Of a stretch of 13,760 nucleotides of DNA, positions 1-10,928 are shown piece by piece. Made by a program: the position numbers and the translations under genes. Position 1 is the first letter of the stretch; each line of letters starts with the position of its first letter. The stretch lies in assembly GCA_015487255.1 (NCBI GenBank), contig WFQA01000227.1, positions 1-13,760 of the forward strand, written 5' to 3'. Below the pieces are notes generated by a model. It had not been told where the DNA came from. It did no database searches and saw nothing but the letters and a program-made list of their open reading frames with translations. This DNA comes from Paracoccaceae bacterium (GTDB lineage Bacteria; Pseudomonadota; Alphaproteobacteria; Rhodobacterales; Rhodobacteraceae).

Positions 1-4104
<4,104 letters not shown>

Positions 4105-4135
4105 TTTATGATCCTCAATCTTATTTCAATGGCAA

Positions 4136-4151
4136 GGGCGACGAAACGCCC
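4136..4151 (-). other. Short hairpin in the rpoB-rpoC gap
   Basis: Reading on the minus strand, GGGCG-TTTCGT-CGCCC forms a 5-bp GC stem starting at the first base after the rpoB TAG stop. No T-tract follows, so it does not look like an intrinsic terminator. It could affect mRNA stability, processing or ribosome restart at rpoC, whose ribosome binding site lies about 20 bases further on. Function is inferred only. Confidence 0.4.
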
Positions 4152-7100
4152 CTACTCCGCCTCCGAATCCAGCAGCTCGATATTCAAACCGAGTGACCGA
4201 ATTTCCTTCACAAGCACGTTAAACGATTCCGGCACGCCAGCCTCGAAATTGTCCTCGCCCTTGACGATGCTTTCGTAAACCTTGGTCCGGCCTGCCACGT
4301 CATCCGATTTGACGGTCAGCATCTCCTGCAAGGTGTAAGCGGCGCCATAAGCCTCCAGGGCCCAGACCTCCATCTCACCAAAGCGCTGGCCACCAAACTG
4401 CGCTTTACCACCCAATGGTTGCTGGGTGACCAGGCTGTAAGGCCCGGTAGAACGCGCGTGGATTTTCTCGTCCACGAGGTGGTGCAGTTTCAGGATATAC
4501 TTCATGCCAACCGTAACCGGGCGGGCAAATTGCTCGCCGGTGCGACCGTCATAAACCACCGATTGGCCGGAGGTATCAAGCCCCGCGCGGGTCAATGCAT
4601 CGTTGACATCCGCTTCTTTGGCGCCGTCAAATACCGGCGTTGCAATCGGCACGCCGTAAGTGACATTGCCCGCCGCTTCGAGAATCTCATCCTCGTCCAT
4701 ATCGGCGGTGGCTTCAGCATAGGTATCCTCGCCATAAGCGATTTTCATCGCATCTTTAACCGGAGTCATATCGCCGGAGCGGCGGTATTCCTGCAAGGCG
4801 CTGTCAATGGAGCGGCCAAGGTTATGCGCGGCCCAGCCCATATGGGTTTCCAGAATTTGCCCCACATTCATCCGTGAAGGCACGCCAAGCGGGTTCAGCA
4901 CCACATCAACCGGGGTGCCATCCGCCAGAAACGGCATATCTTCCTGCGGCACCACTTTGGAGATAACCCCCTTGTTGCCGTGCCGGCCCGCCATTTTGTC
5001 ACCCGGTTGCAGCTTGCGCTTGACCGCAACAAACACCTTCACCACTTTCATCGCCCCCGGTGGCAGGTCGTCGCCACGGCGCACTTTCTCCACCTTGTCT
5101 TCAAAGCGCGCGGTCATGCTGCGCTTGTTGGCTTCAAACTGGGCATTCAACGCTTCCACCTGTGCGGCGTCCTTGTCATCACCAAGGGCAAGCTGCCACC
5201 ACTGGCCCTTGCTCAGGCTATCGAGCAGCTCCTCGGTAATTTCCGAACCGGCTTTCACGCCTTTCGGGCCTTTCACGGCCTTTTTGCCCAGCAGCATGGT
5301 TTTCAGGCGGCCATAGGTGTTGCGCTCCAGAATGGCGATCTCGTCGTCACGGTCGCGCGAGAGCCGCTCGACCTCTTCCCGCTCGATCTGGATGGCGCGC
5401 TCGTCTTTATCAATGCCGTGGCGGTTAAACACCCGCACATCAACAACCGTGCCAAAATCGCCGGGCTTCAGGCGCAGTGAGGTATCACGCACATCAGAGG
5501 CCTTCTCGCCAAAGATCGCCCTGAGCAGCTTCTCCTCCGGGGTCATGGCGCTTTCACCCTTGGGGGTGATCTTGCCCACCAGAATATCGGCCGGCCCCAC
5601 TTCGGCGCCGATATAAACGATGCCCGCCTCGTCAAGGTTGCGCAAAGCCTCCTCGCCGACATTGGGAATATCGCGGGTGATTTCCTCAGGCCCGAGCTTG
5701 GTATCGCGCGCCGCAACCTCGAATTCCTCGATATGGATCGAAGTGAACACATCGTCTTTCACGATCCGCTCGGAGATCAGGATCGAATCCTCATAGTTGT
5801 AGCCCTGCCATGGCATGAAGGCCACCAGCACGTTTTTGCCCAGCGCCAATTCACCCAGATCAGTGGATGGGCCATCGGCAATCACCTCGGCTTTATGCAC
5901 CTTGTCACCCACCTTCACCAGCGGGCGCTGGTTGATACAGGTGTTCTGGTTGGAGCGCTGGAACTTGCGCAGGCGATAAATATCCACCCCCGGATCACCC
6001 ACTTCAAGGTCCTCCGTGGCGCGCACAACGATGCGCATCGCGTCCACCTGATCCACAATGCCGCCGCGTTTGGCAACGATCGCCGCGCCGGAATCCCGCG
6101 CCACAACCTCTTCAATACCGGTGCCGACAAGGGGCGCCTCGGCAATCACCAAAGGCACCGCCTGGCGTTGCATGTTCGAGCCCATCAAGGCGCGGTTGGC
6201 GTCATCATTTTCCAGAAACGGAATAAGAGAGGCCGCAACCGATACCAACTGCTTGGGCGAAACATCGATCAGGTCGATGTTTTCCGGCGGGTTGAGCATG
6301 TGCTCACCGGCTTGCCGTGTCGAAATCAGGTCATTCACAAAGCGGCCATCCTCGTCGAGGTTGGCATTGGCCTGCGCCACGGTGTAGCGCATTTCCTCGG
6401 TGGCTGACATATAGCGCACCTCGTCGGTGACCTGACCGTCTTTCACCGTGCGATACGGGGTTTCGATAAAGCCGTATTTATTGACCCGCGCATAAGAGGC
6501 CAGCGAGTTGATCAGGCCGATATTCGGCCCCTCCGGGGTTTCAATCGGGCACAGGCGGCCATAATGGGTCGGGTGCACGTCGCGCACCTCAAAACCGGCG
6601 CGCTCGCGGGTCAGCCCGCCAGGCCCAAGGGCTGAAAGGCGGCGCTTATGCGTCACTTCCGAAAGCGGGTTGTTTTGGTCCATGAACTGGCTGAGCTGGG
6701 AAGATCCGAAAAACTCGCGCACCGCTGCTGCGGCGGGCTTGGCGTTGATCAGGTCTTGCGGCATCACGTTGTCGATCTCAACACTGCTCATGCGCTCGCG
6801 AATCGCGCGCTCCATGCGCAGCAGGCCAACCCGATACTGGTTTTCCATCAGCTCGCCCACGCTCCGCACCCGGCGGTTGCCAAGGTGGTCGATATCGTCA
6901 ACCGAACCTTTGCCATCCCGCAGATCGACCAGGCCCTTGATCACGGCGATAATGTCTTCCTTGCGCAAAGTGCGCTGGGTGTCGGGCGCATCCAGCTCCA
7001 GGCGCATGTTCATTTTCACCCGGCCAACGGTAGAAAGGTCAAACCGGTCGCTGGAAAAGAACATCGCGTCAAACATGGTTGAAGCGGCCTCGACGGTGGG

Positions 7101-8288
7101 CGGCTCGCCCGGGCGCATCACGCGGTAGATATCCAGAAGCGCGGTATCGCGGTTCAGGTTTTTATCCAGCGCCATGGTGTTGCGCATGTAAGGGCCAACA
7201 TTGATATTATCGATATCCAGCGTCGGGATTTTGGTCACGCCATTATCAAGCAGGGTTTTCAGGGTGCCGCCAATGACATTGCCATCTTTGTCCAGCTCTT
7301 CGGTGATCTCGCCGCCAGCTTCTATCCAGATTTCACCGGTTTCCTCGTTGATGATATCCTTGGCCGAAAACCGCCCGATGATGCTGTCAAGCGGCGCCAG
7401 AATCTCGGTGACCTCGCCCGCATCAACCAGCTTTTTCACCGTGCGCGGGGTAACCTTTTTGCCCGCCTCAGCGATCACCTCGCCGGATTTGGCATCCACG
7501 ATGTCATAGCTCGGCTTGGTGCCTTTGATCCGCTCGGGGAAGAACTTGGTCGCCCAGCCCTTTTTCTTTTTATTCAGCTTGTAATCAACCGTATCGTAAT
7601 AGGCATCCATGATGCCTTCCTGATCCAGCCCCAGCGCATAAAGCAGGGTGGTTACCGGCAATTTGCGGCGGCGGTCGATGCGGGTGTAAACATTGTCCTT
7701 GGCGTCAAACTCAAAATCAAGCCAAGAGCCGCGATAAGGGATGATCCGGCTGGTGAAAAGCAGCTTGCCAGAAGAGTGGGTTTTGCCTTTGTCATGGTCA
7801 AAAAACACGCCAGGGCTACGGTGCATCTGGGAAACGATGACCCGCTCGGTACCGTTGACGATAAAGGTGCCGATATCTGTCATCAGCGGCATGTCACCCA
7901 TGAAAACTTCTTGTTCTTTAATGTCTTTCACGGTGCGCGCACCGGTATCCTCATCCACATCAAACACGATGAGGCGCAGGGTCACCTTCAAGGGCGCGCT
8001 ATAGGTCATATCGCGCTGCTGGCACTCTTCCACGTCATATTTCGGCGCTTCCAGCTCGTATTTCACATATTCGATGCTGGCGGTATCGTTGAAATCCTTG
8101 ATCGGAAAAACCGAGTTGAACACGGCATTGATGCCCGCATCATCCAGCGGATTGCCTTTTTCGCCCGAGTCCAGAAACAGATCGTAGGAGCTTTTCTGCA
8201 CCTCGATCAGGTTTGGCATTTTAGCGATTTCTTCAATGTGACCGTAAAATTTACGGATACGTTTGCGACCTGAAAATGTCTGAGCCAT
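4152..8288 (-). CDS. rpoB: DNA-directed RNA polymerase subunit beta
   Basis: Second-largest subunit of RNA polymerase, forming the active-site wall and the rifampicin pocket. Complete at 1378 residues, ATG (MAQTFSGRKRIRK) to TAG, the usual length in Rhodobacterales. The rifampicin region spans about residues 528-555. The positions matching E. coli D516, H526 and S531 are D537, H547 and S552, all wild type, so no target-based resistance is seen. The conserved GDKMAGRHGNKG is at 1096-1107, with K1098 and K1106 matching the nucleotide-proximal lysines K1065 and K1073 of E. coli. The C-terminal clamp segment (about 1290-1325, AQFGGQRFGEMEVWALEAYGA) is intact. Preceded by a 223-bp gap full of hairpins after rplL; the start is the first ATG of the conserved MAQ N-terminus, with AAGG about 12 bases upstream. 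Highly confident. Confidence 0.99.
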   Translation of the reverse strand: MAQTFSGRKRIRKFYGHIEEIAKMPNLIEVQKSSYDLFLDSGEKGNPLDDAGINAVFNSVFPIKDFNDTASIEYVKYELEAPKYDVEECQQRDMTYSAPLKVTLRLIVFDVDEDTGARTVKDIKEQEVFMGDMPLMTDIGTFIVNGTERVIVSQMHRSPGVFFDHDKGKTHSSGKLLFTSRIIPYRGSWLDFEFDAKDNVYTRIDRRRKLPVTTLLYALGLDQEGIMDAYYDTVDYKLNKKKKGWATKFFPERIKGTKPSYDIVDAKSGEVIAEAGKKVTPRTVKKLVDAGEVTEILAPLDSIIGRFSAKDIINEETGEIWIEAGGEITEELDKDGNVIGGTLKTLLDNGVTKIPTLDIDNINVGPYMRNTMALDKNLNRDTALLDIYRVMRPGEPPTVEAASTMFDAMFFSSDRFDLSTVGRVKMNMRLELDAPDTQRTLRKEDIIAVIKGLVDLRDGKGSVDDIDHLGNRRVRSVGELMENQYRVGLLRMERAIRERMSSVEIDNVMPQDLINAKPAAAAVREFFGSSQLSQFMDQNNPLSEVTHKRRLSALGPGGLTRERAGFEVRDVHPTHYGRLCPIETPEGPNIGLINSLASYARVNKYGFIETPYRTVKDGQVTDEVRYMSATEEMRYTVAQANANLDEDGRFVNDLISTRQAGEHMLNPPENIDLIDVSPKQLVSVAASLIPFLENDDANRALMGSNMQRQAVPLVIAEAPLVGTGIEEVVARDSGAAIVAKRGGIVDQVDAMRIVVRATEDLEVGDPGVDIYRLRKFQRSNQNTCINQRPLVKVGDKVHKAEVIADGPSTDLGELALGKNVLVAFMPWQGYNYEDSILISERIVKDDVFTSIHIEEFEVAARDTKLGPEEITRDIPNVGEEALRNLDEAGIVYIGAEVGPADILVGKITPKGESAMTPEEKLLRAIFGEKASDVRDTSLRLKPGDFGTVVDVRVFNRHGIDKDERAIQIEREEVERLSRDRDDEIAILERNTYGRLKTMLLGKKAVKGPKGVKAGSEITEELLDSLSKGQWWQLALGDDKDAAQVEALNAQFEANKRSMTARFEDKVEKVRRGDDLPPGAMKVVKVFVAVKRKLQPGDKMAGRHGNKGVISKVVPQEDMPFLADGTPVDVVLNPLGVPSRMNVGQILETHMGWAAHNLGRSIDSALQEYRRSGDMTPVKDAMKIAYGEDTYAEATADMDEDEILEAAGNVTYGVPIATPVFDGAKEADVNDALTRAGLDTSGQSVVYDGRTGEQFARPVTVGMKYILKLHHLVDEKIHARSTGPYSLVTQQPLGGKAQFGGQRFGEMEVWALEAYGAAYTLQEMLTVKSDDVAGRTKVYESIVKGEDNFEAGVPESFNVLVKEIRSLGLNIELLDSEAE

Positions 8289-8355
8289 GCTCTAAATTAC
8301 CTTTTTCAACGCCCGGCACATGATTGGGAGCATGCACCTCAAGCCCTGCGGTTGG

Positions 8356-8446
8356 GCCGACCCATTCTTGCGCGCTTCCCAAGGCGCGCGTCCGGTCGGC
8401 TTGCACCTTTCAAGAGGTCTGGAAACAGGCCCCTTGAAAGACGCAA
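8356..8446 (-). promoter_or_regulatory. Two abutting long stem-loops in the rplL-rpoB gap
   Basis: On the minus-strand transcript the first hairpin (8446-8401) has a perfect 8-bp stem CTTTCAAG/CTTGAAAG (8433-8440 with 8407-8414). The stem continues inward for six positions with one G-U pair and one C-A mismatch, to a 6-base loop, and outward by GCAA/TTGC after a 2x2 internal loop. The second (8400-8356) starts on the next base: outer stem GCCGAC/GTCGGC enclosing an inner GCGCGC/GCGCGC stem. Neither is followed by a T-tract. In E. coli the L12-beta gap holds an attenuator and an RNase III processing site, so a processing or attenuation role is plausible here. Pairing is seen directly; function is inferred. 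Confidence 0.6.
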
Positions 8447-8450
8447 AATG

Positions 8451-8506
8451 CTGAACCCGCCAATTTCAGCGGATCCAGCCTTTTATATGGCTGCGGCAAA
8501 TGCCGC
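8451..8506 (-). other. Cluster of small, partly competing hairpins just after rplL
   Basis: Reading on the minus strand from just after the rplL stop: GCGGC-ATTT-GCCGC (8506-8493), CAGCC-8-GGCTG (8493-8476) and CCGC-8-GCGG (8472-8457). A CTGAA/TTCAG stem (8451-8455 with 8465-8469) overlaps and would exclude the CCGC/GCGG stem. The first two share base 8493. No T-rich tail follows any of them. Alternative pairings of this sort are typical of attenuator leaders, but these are short stems and may be incidental. Confidence 0.35.
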
Positions 8507-8511
8507 GCGCA

Positions 8512-8892
8512 TTACTTCAGCTCAACAGTGGCGCCAGCGGCTTCCAGTTTCGCTTTGATCTCTTCAGCTTCAGCTTTGTTAACGCCTTCTTTAACGGCCT
8601 TGCCGCCTGCGTCCACAACGTCTTTCGCTTCTTTGAGGCCAAGGCCGGTGATGGCCCGAACTTCCTTGATCACACCGATTTTCTTGTCACCTGGCGATAC
8701 CAGAATAACGTCGAATTCGTCTTTTTCCTCGGCTGCGCCACCGGCGTCACCACCGGCACCACCGGCAACCATGACAGCGCCGCCGGCAGCCGGCTCGATG
8801 CCGTGCTCGTCTTTGAGGATATTTTTCAGTTCTACAGCTTCGAGAAGGGTCAGACCAACAATCTCATCAGCAAGTTTTTTCAGATCAGCCAT
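8512..8892 (-). CDS. rplL: 50S ribosomal protein L7/L12
   Basis: Multi-copy acidic stalk protein of the large subunit; dimers bind the C-terminal helix of L10 and recruit translational GTPases (IF2, EF-Tu, EF-G). Complete at 126 residues. The N-terminal dimerisation and L10-binding part is about 1-32 (MADLKKLADEIVGLTLLEAVEL). A flexible alanine/glycine-rich hinge covers about 33-56, here unusually rich in glycine. The C-terminal globular domain is about 57-126, with the factor-binding helix near GLGLKEAKDVVD (83-94) and the conserved end AKLEAAGATVELK. GGA lies about a dozen bases upstream of the ATG. It sits 80 bp after rplJ, the usual partner order; four or more copies of L12 are needed per L10, so the gap may help set the ratio. 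Certain. Confidence 0.99.
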   Translation of the reverse strand: MADLKKLADEIVGLTLLEAVELKNILKDEHGIEPAAGGAVMVAGGAGGDAGGAAEEKDEFDVILVSPGDKKIGVIKEVRAITGLGLKEAKDVVDAGGKAVKEGVNKAEAEEIKAKLEAAGATVELK

Positions 8893-8927
8893 TTTTTGTG
8901 CTTTCCGTATTAAGTTTCAATTTGCTT

Positions 8928-8957
8928 CCGGTATGGGTGCGCCCCACATCAACCCGG
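8928..8957 (-). other. Hairpin in the rplJ-rplL gap
   Basis: On the minus strand a lower CCGG/CCGG stem (8954-8957 with 8928-8931) carries a 5-base one-sided bulge. Above it is a six-pair stem TGTGGG/CCCATA with one G-U pair and a 5-base loop (8943-8948 with 8932-8937). It lies between the rplJ stop and the rplL ribosome binding site. No T-tract follows. It may be a processing or stabilising element that helps raise rplL yield above rplJ; this role is inferred. Confidence 0.4.
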
Positions 8958-8972
8958 TCATAAGTCGTAGAG

Positions 8973-9485
8973 TTACGCTGCCTGCTCTTCGAGGGTAGAA
9001 AGTATACCCGCGATATTGCTTGCAGGTGCGCCAACAGCGCCAGCGATGTCAGAAGCAGGGGCAACAAGACAAGCAGCGATAGAGGCCAGAACCTCTTCAC
9101 GGCTTGGCATGGCTGCCACAGCTTTAACACCGGCAGGGTCAAGCACAGTGCCGCCCATGGTTCCGCCAAGAATTACGAGCTTGTCGTTTTCCTTTGCGAA
9201 GCCTTGCGCAACTTTTGCCGCTGCCACCGGATCGGTGGAATAGGCAAGCACAGCCTGGCCCTTGAGCAGATCACCCATTTCTTCAAATGGTTTTCCGCTC
9301 AAAGCGATTTTGGCGAGCCTGTTTTTGGCAACGCGAACCGTTGCGCCGGCGTCTTTCATACGCAGGCGCAGGTCCGTCATCTCTGCAACTGTAAGACCGG
9401 TGTAATGTGCAACCACAATCACACCAGAGTCCGTGAAGATCTGGTCGAGTTCGCCGACCACGGCTTCTTTTTGGGCTCTATCCAC
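8973..9485 (-). CDS. rplJ: 50S ribosomal protein L10 (GTG start)
   Basis: L10 anchors the L7/L12 dimers to 23S rRNA helices 42-44 near L11, forming the base of the GTPase-recruiting stalk; in E. coli the L10-L12 complex also represses its own operon through the mRNA leader. Complete at 170 residues. The RNA-binding globular domain is about 1-130 (VVAHYTGLTVAEMTDLR near 24-40, VAKNRLAKIA near 52-61). The long C-terminal helix for L12 binding is about 130-170 and carries a near-repeat, APASDIAG then APASNIAG (142-149 and 153-160). The start codon is GTG at 9485: GGAG sits 7 bases upstream, and the protein then begins MDRAQKEAVV, typical for the family. Preceded by a 222-bp structured gap after rplA. 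Confidence 0.98.
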   Translation of the reverse strand: MDRAQKEAVVGELDQIFTDSGVIVVAHYTGLTVAEMTDLRLRMKDAGATVRVAKNRLAKIALSGKPFEEMGDLLKGQAVLAYSTDPVAAAKVAQGFAKENDKLVILGGTMGGTVLDPAGVKAVAAMPSREEVLASIAACLVAPASDIAGAVGAPASNIAGILSTLEEQAA

Positions 9486-9707
9486 AGATTTGCTCCAGTT
9501 TATGGAAGGGTCACCCCCTCCGGCTCAATTTCACTGGCACTTGTGCGCCAGCGTCTCGGTCCTTACGGAACCAGCCAAAACCTCCGGGCCAAGGGCCTAT
9601 CAGTTTCTTTTGCTTCCATCTCAAGCAGGCAATTAAGCCTTTCGGCACCCGCTATCTCGGACGAAAGGCGGGCCGTGAAGCCCACCCAAACCCCTTGCGG
9701 GGATCTC
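9486..9707 (-). promoter_or_regulatory. Probable L10 leader region (rplA-rplJ gap)
   Basis: This 222-bp gap is long for such a cluster and rich in stems on the minus strand. GCC-GAAA-GGC is at 9646-9637. A two-part stem follows: GCCT-GCTT (9630-9623), 7-base loop, AAGC (9615-9612), a 13-base A-rich bulge, then AGGC (9598-9595). Near the gene lie GGTTC/GGACC (9573-9559) and CTGGC/GCCAG (9551-9534). A stem interrupted by a one-sided A-rich bulge recalls the kink-turn-type site bound by L10-L12 in known L10 leaders. Position and architecture fit an autoregulatory leader, but no covariance model was run, so the exact binding site is uncertain. Confidence 0.5.
9691..9702 (-). other. CCCC-GCAA-GGGG hairpin after rplA stop
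   Basis: Five bases after the rplA TAA on the minus strand, a 4-bp all-GC stem is closed by a GCAA (GNRA) tetraloop and followed by TTTGGG. Three Ts are too few for a convincing intrinsic terminator. It could be a weak pause site or an mRNA 3'-end stabiliser separating rplKA from rplJL. Confidence 0.35.
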
Positions 9708-10406
9708 TTATTCGGCGGTGGCCGCCGCGATATCAAGGGTCACGCCCGGGCCCATGGTCGAGCTGAGCGCGATCTTCTTGATATAGGTGCCTTTTGCGCC
9801 GCTCGGGCGGGCTTTGTTTACCGCATTGATAATCGACTTGACGTTCTCAACCAGCTTGGCCTCACTGAATGACGCCTTGCCAATACCCGCATGCACAACC
9901 CCGGCTTTTTCCGCCTTGAACTGCACTTCGCCACCTTTGGCAGCTTCAACAGCGGCCTTGATGTCCATGGTTACCGTGCCAACCCGCGGGTTGGGCATCA
10001 GGTTGCGTGGGCCAAGGATTTTGCCCAACCGGCCAACGATCGGCATCATGTCAGGGGTTGCAATGCAGCGGTCAAAATCGAGCTTGCCCTGCTGGATGCT
10101 TTCCATCAGGTCTTCCGCACCAACAATATCCGCCCCGGCAGCCGTGGCTTCTTCAGCCTTGTCACCACGGGCAAACACGGCCACGCGCACGGTTTTACCA
10201 GTGCCATTTGGCAAGGCGACAACGCCGCGCACCATCTGGTCAGCGTGGCGCGGGTCAACCCCGAGCGCAAACGCAATATCCACGGTCTCGTCAAACTTGG
10301 CGGTGGCATTGGCCTTCACCAGCGCCACGGCTTCTTCCACAGAAACTTCCGACTTGCCATCAAAAGCGGCTTTCGCAGCCGCAAAGCGTTTTCCTACATT
10401 CGCCAT
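9708..10406 (-). CDS. rplA: 50S ribosomal protein L1
   Basis: L1 forms the mobile L1 stalk on 23S rRNA that helps release deacylated tRNA from the E site; in E. coli it also represses the L11-L1 mRNA. Complete at 232 residues, the usual bacterial length. The two-domain L1 fold is supported by the family signature around 119-147 (PDMMPIVGRLGKILGPRNLMPNP then VGTVT) and by the C-terminal run ARPSGAKGTYIKKIALSSTMGPG (199-221). The ATG at 10406 is 3 bases after the rplK stop, and its ribosome binding site AAGGGG (10413-10418) lies inside the last codons of rplK. The two genes are therefore very likely translationally coupled, giving near-equal L11 and L1. Certain. Confidence 0.99.
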   Translation of the reverse strand: MANVGKRFAAAKAAFDGKSEVSVEEAVALVKANATAKFDETVDIAFALGVDPRHADQMVRGVVALPNGTGKTVRVAVFARGDKAEEATAAGADIVGAEDLMESIQQGKLDFDRCIATPDMMPIVGRLGKILGPRNLMPNPRVGTVTMDIKAAVEAAKGGEVQFKAEKAGVVHAGIGKASFSEAKLVENVKSIINAVNKARPSGAKGTYIKKIALSSTMGPGVTLDIAAATAE

Positions 10407-10409
10407 GAT

Positions 10410-10838
10410 CTACCCCTTAACCTCGATACCCATCGAGCGGGCCGAGCCCATGATGATTTTGACCGCACCTTCGATATCAACCGCATTCAGGTCTTTCATC
10501 TTGGCTTCGGCAATCTCTTTCACCTGCTTCACGGTGACCGAGCCAACAATCTCCTTCGCGGGGTTGTTGGCACCGGATTTCACCTTGGCGGCTTTTTTGA
10601 GCATATAAGATGCCGGCGGGGTTTTGATATCCATGGTGAAGGATTTATCAACATAATAGGTGATAATGGTCGGGCATGGCGCACCGGCCTCCATATCCTG
10701 GGTTTTGGCGTTAAACGCTTTACAAAACTCCATGATATTCAGCCCGCGCTGACCCAATGCCGGGCCTACGGGTGGAGAGGGGTTTGCCTTACCGGCAGGC
10801 ACTTGCAGCTTCATCGTGCCAGCAACTTTTTTGGCCAT
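10410..10838 (-). CDS. rplK: 50S ribosomal protein L11
   Basis: L11 binds the GTPase-associated centre of 23S rRNA, contacts elongation factors and is needed for RelA sensing of uncharged tRNA. With the chosen start it has 142 residues, the usual length. The N-terminal domain (about 1-70) contains the proline-rich switch PSPPVGPALGQ (20-30), the thiostrepton contact area. The C-terminal rRNA-binding domain (about 71-142) includes NNPAKEIVG and GSARSMGIEV. Two ATGs stand side by side at 10841 and 10838. The strong AAAGGAGG (10844-10851) is only 2 bases from the first but 5 from the second, and families begin MAKK, so 10838 is preferred. Stop TAG is 3 bases before the rplA start. Confidence 0.98.
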   Translation of the reverse strand: MAKKVAGTMKLQVPAGKANPSPPVGPALGQRGLNIMEFCKAFNAKTQDMEAGAPCPTIITYYVDKSFTMDIKTPPASYMLKKAAKVKSGANNPAKEIVGSVTVKQVKEIAEAKMKDLNAVDIEGAVKIIMGSARSMGIEVKG

Positions 10839-10861
10839 CATGGCCTCCTTTGTTCATCATC

Positions 10862-10875
10862 GCCGCTTGCGCGGC
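10862..10875 (-). other. GNRA hairpin just upstream of the rplK ribosome binding site
   Basis: GCCGC-GCAA-GCGGC on the minus strand is a perfect 5-bp GC stem with a GCAA tetraloop, ending about 10 bases before the AAAGGAGG of rplK. In E. coli the L11-L1 mRNA is repressed by L1 binding near the rplK start, so this leader is where such a site would be expected. I cannot identify an L1 recognition loop with confidence. Confidence 0.4.
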
Positions 10876-10928
10876 ATGGTATAGTGGTGCGGCTGCAGCC
10901 ATGGCCCAACCTCCCACCGGGGTTAACA

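Noticed and set aside
6640..6720. Possible rifampicin-resistance substitutions in RpoB
   Set aside because: The residues matching E. coli D516, H526 and S531 are all wild type, and the region reads as a normal susceptible sequence.
4419..8273. Several plus-strand open frames of 100-220 codons opposite rpoB
   Set aside because: Antisense shadows of rpoB; no family resemblance and no convincing ribosome binding sites.
10876..10900. TATACC (minus strand) as a -10 box for an rplK promoter
   Set aside because: No acceptable -35 at 16-18 bases; the upstream sequence is GC-rich and palindromic instead.
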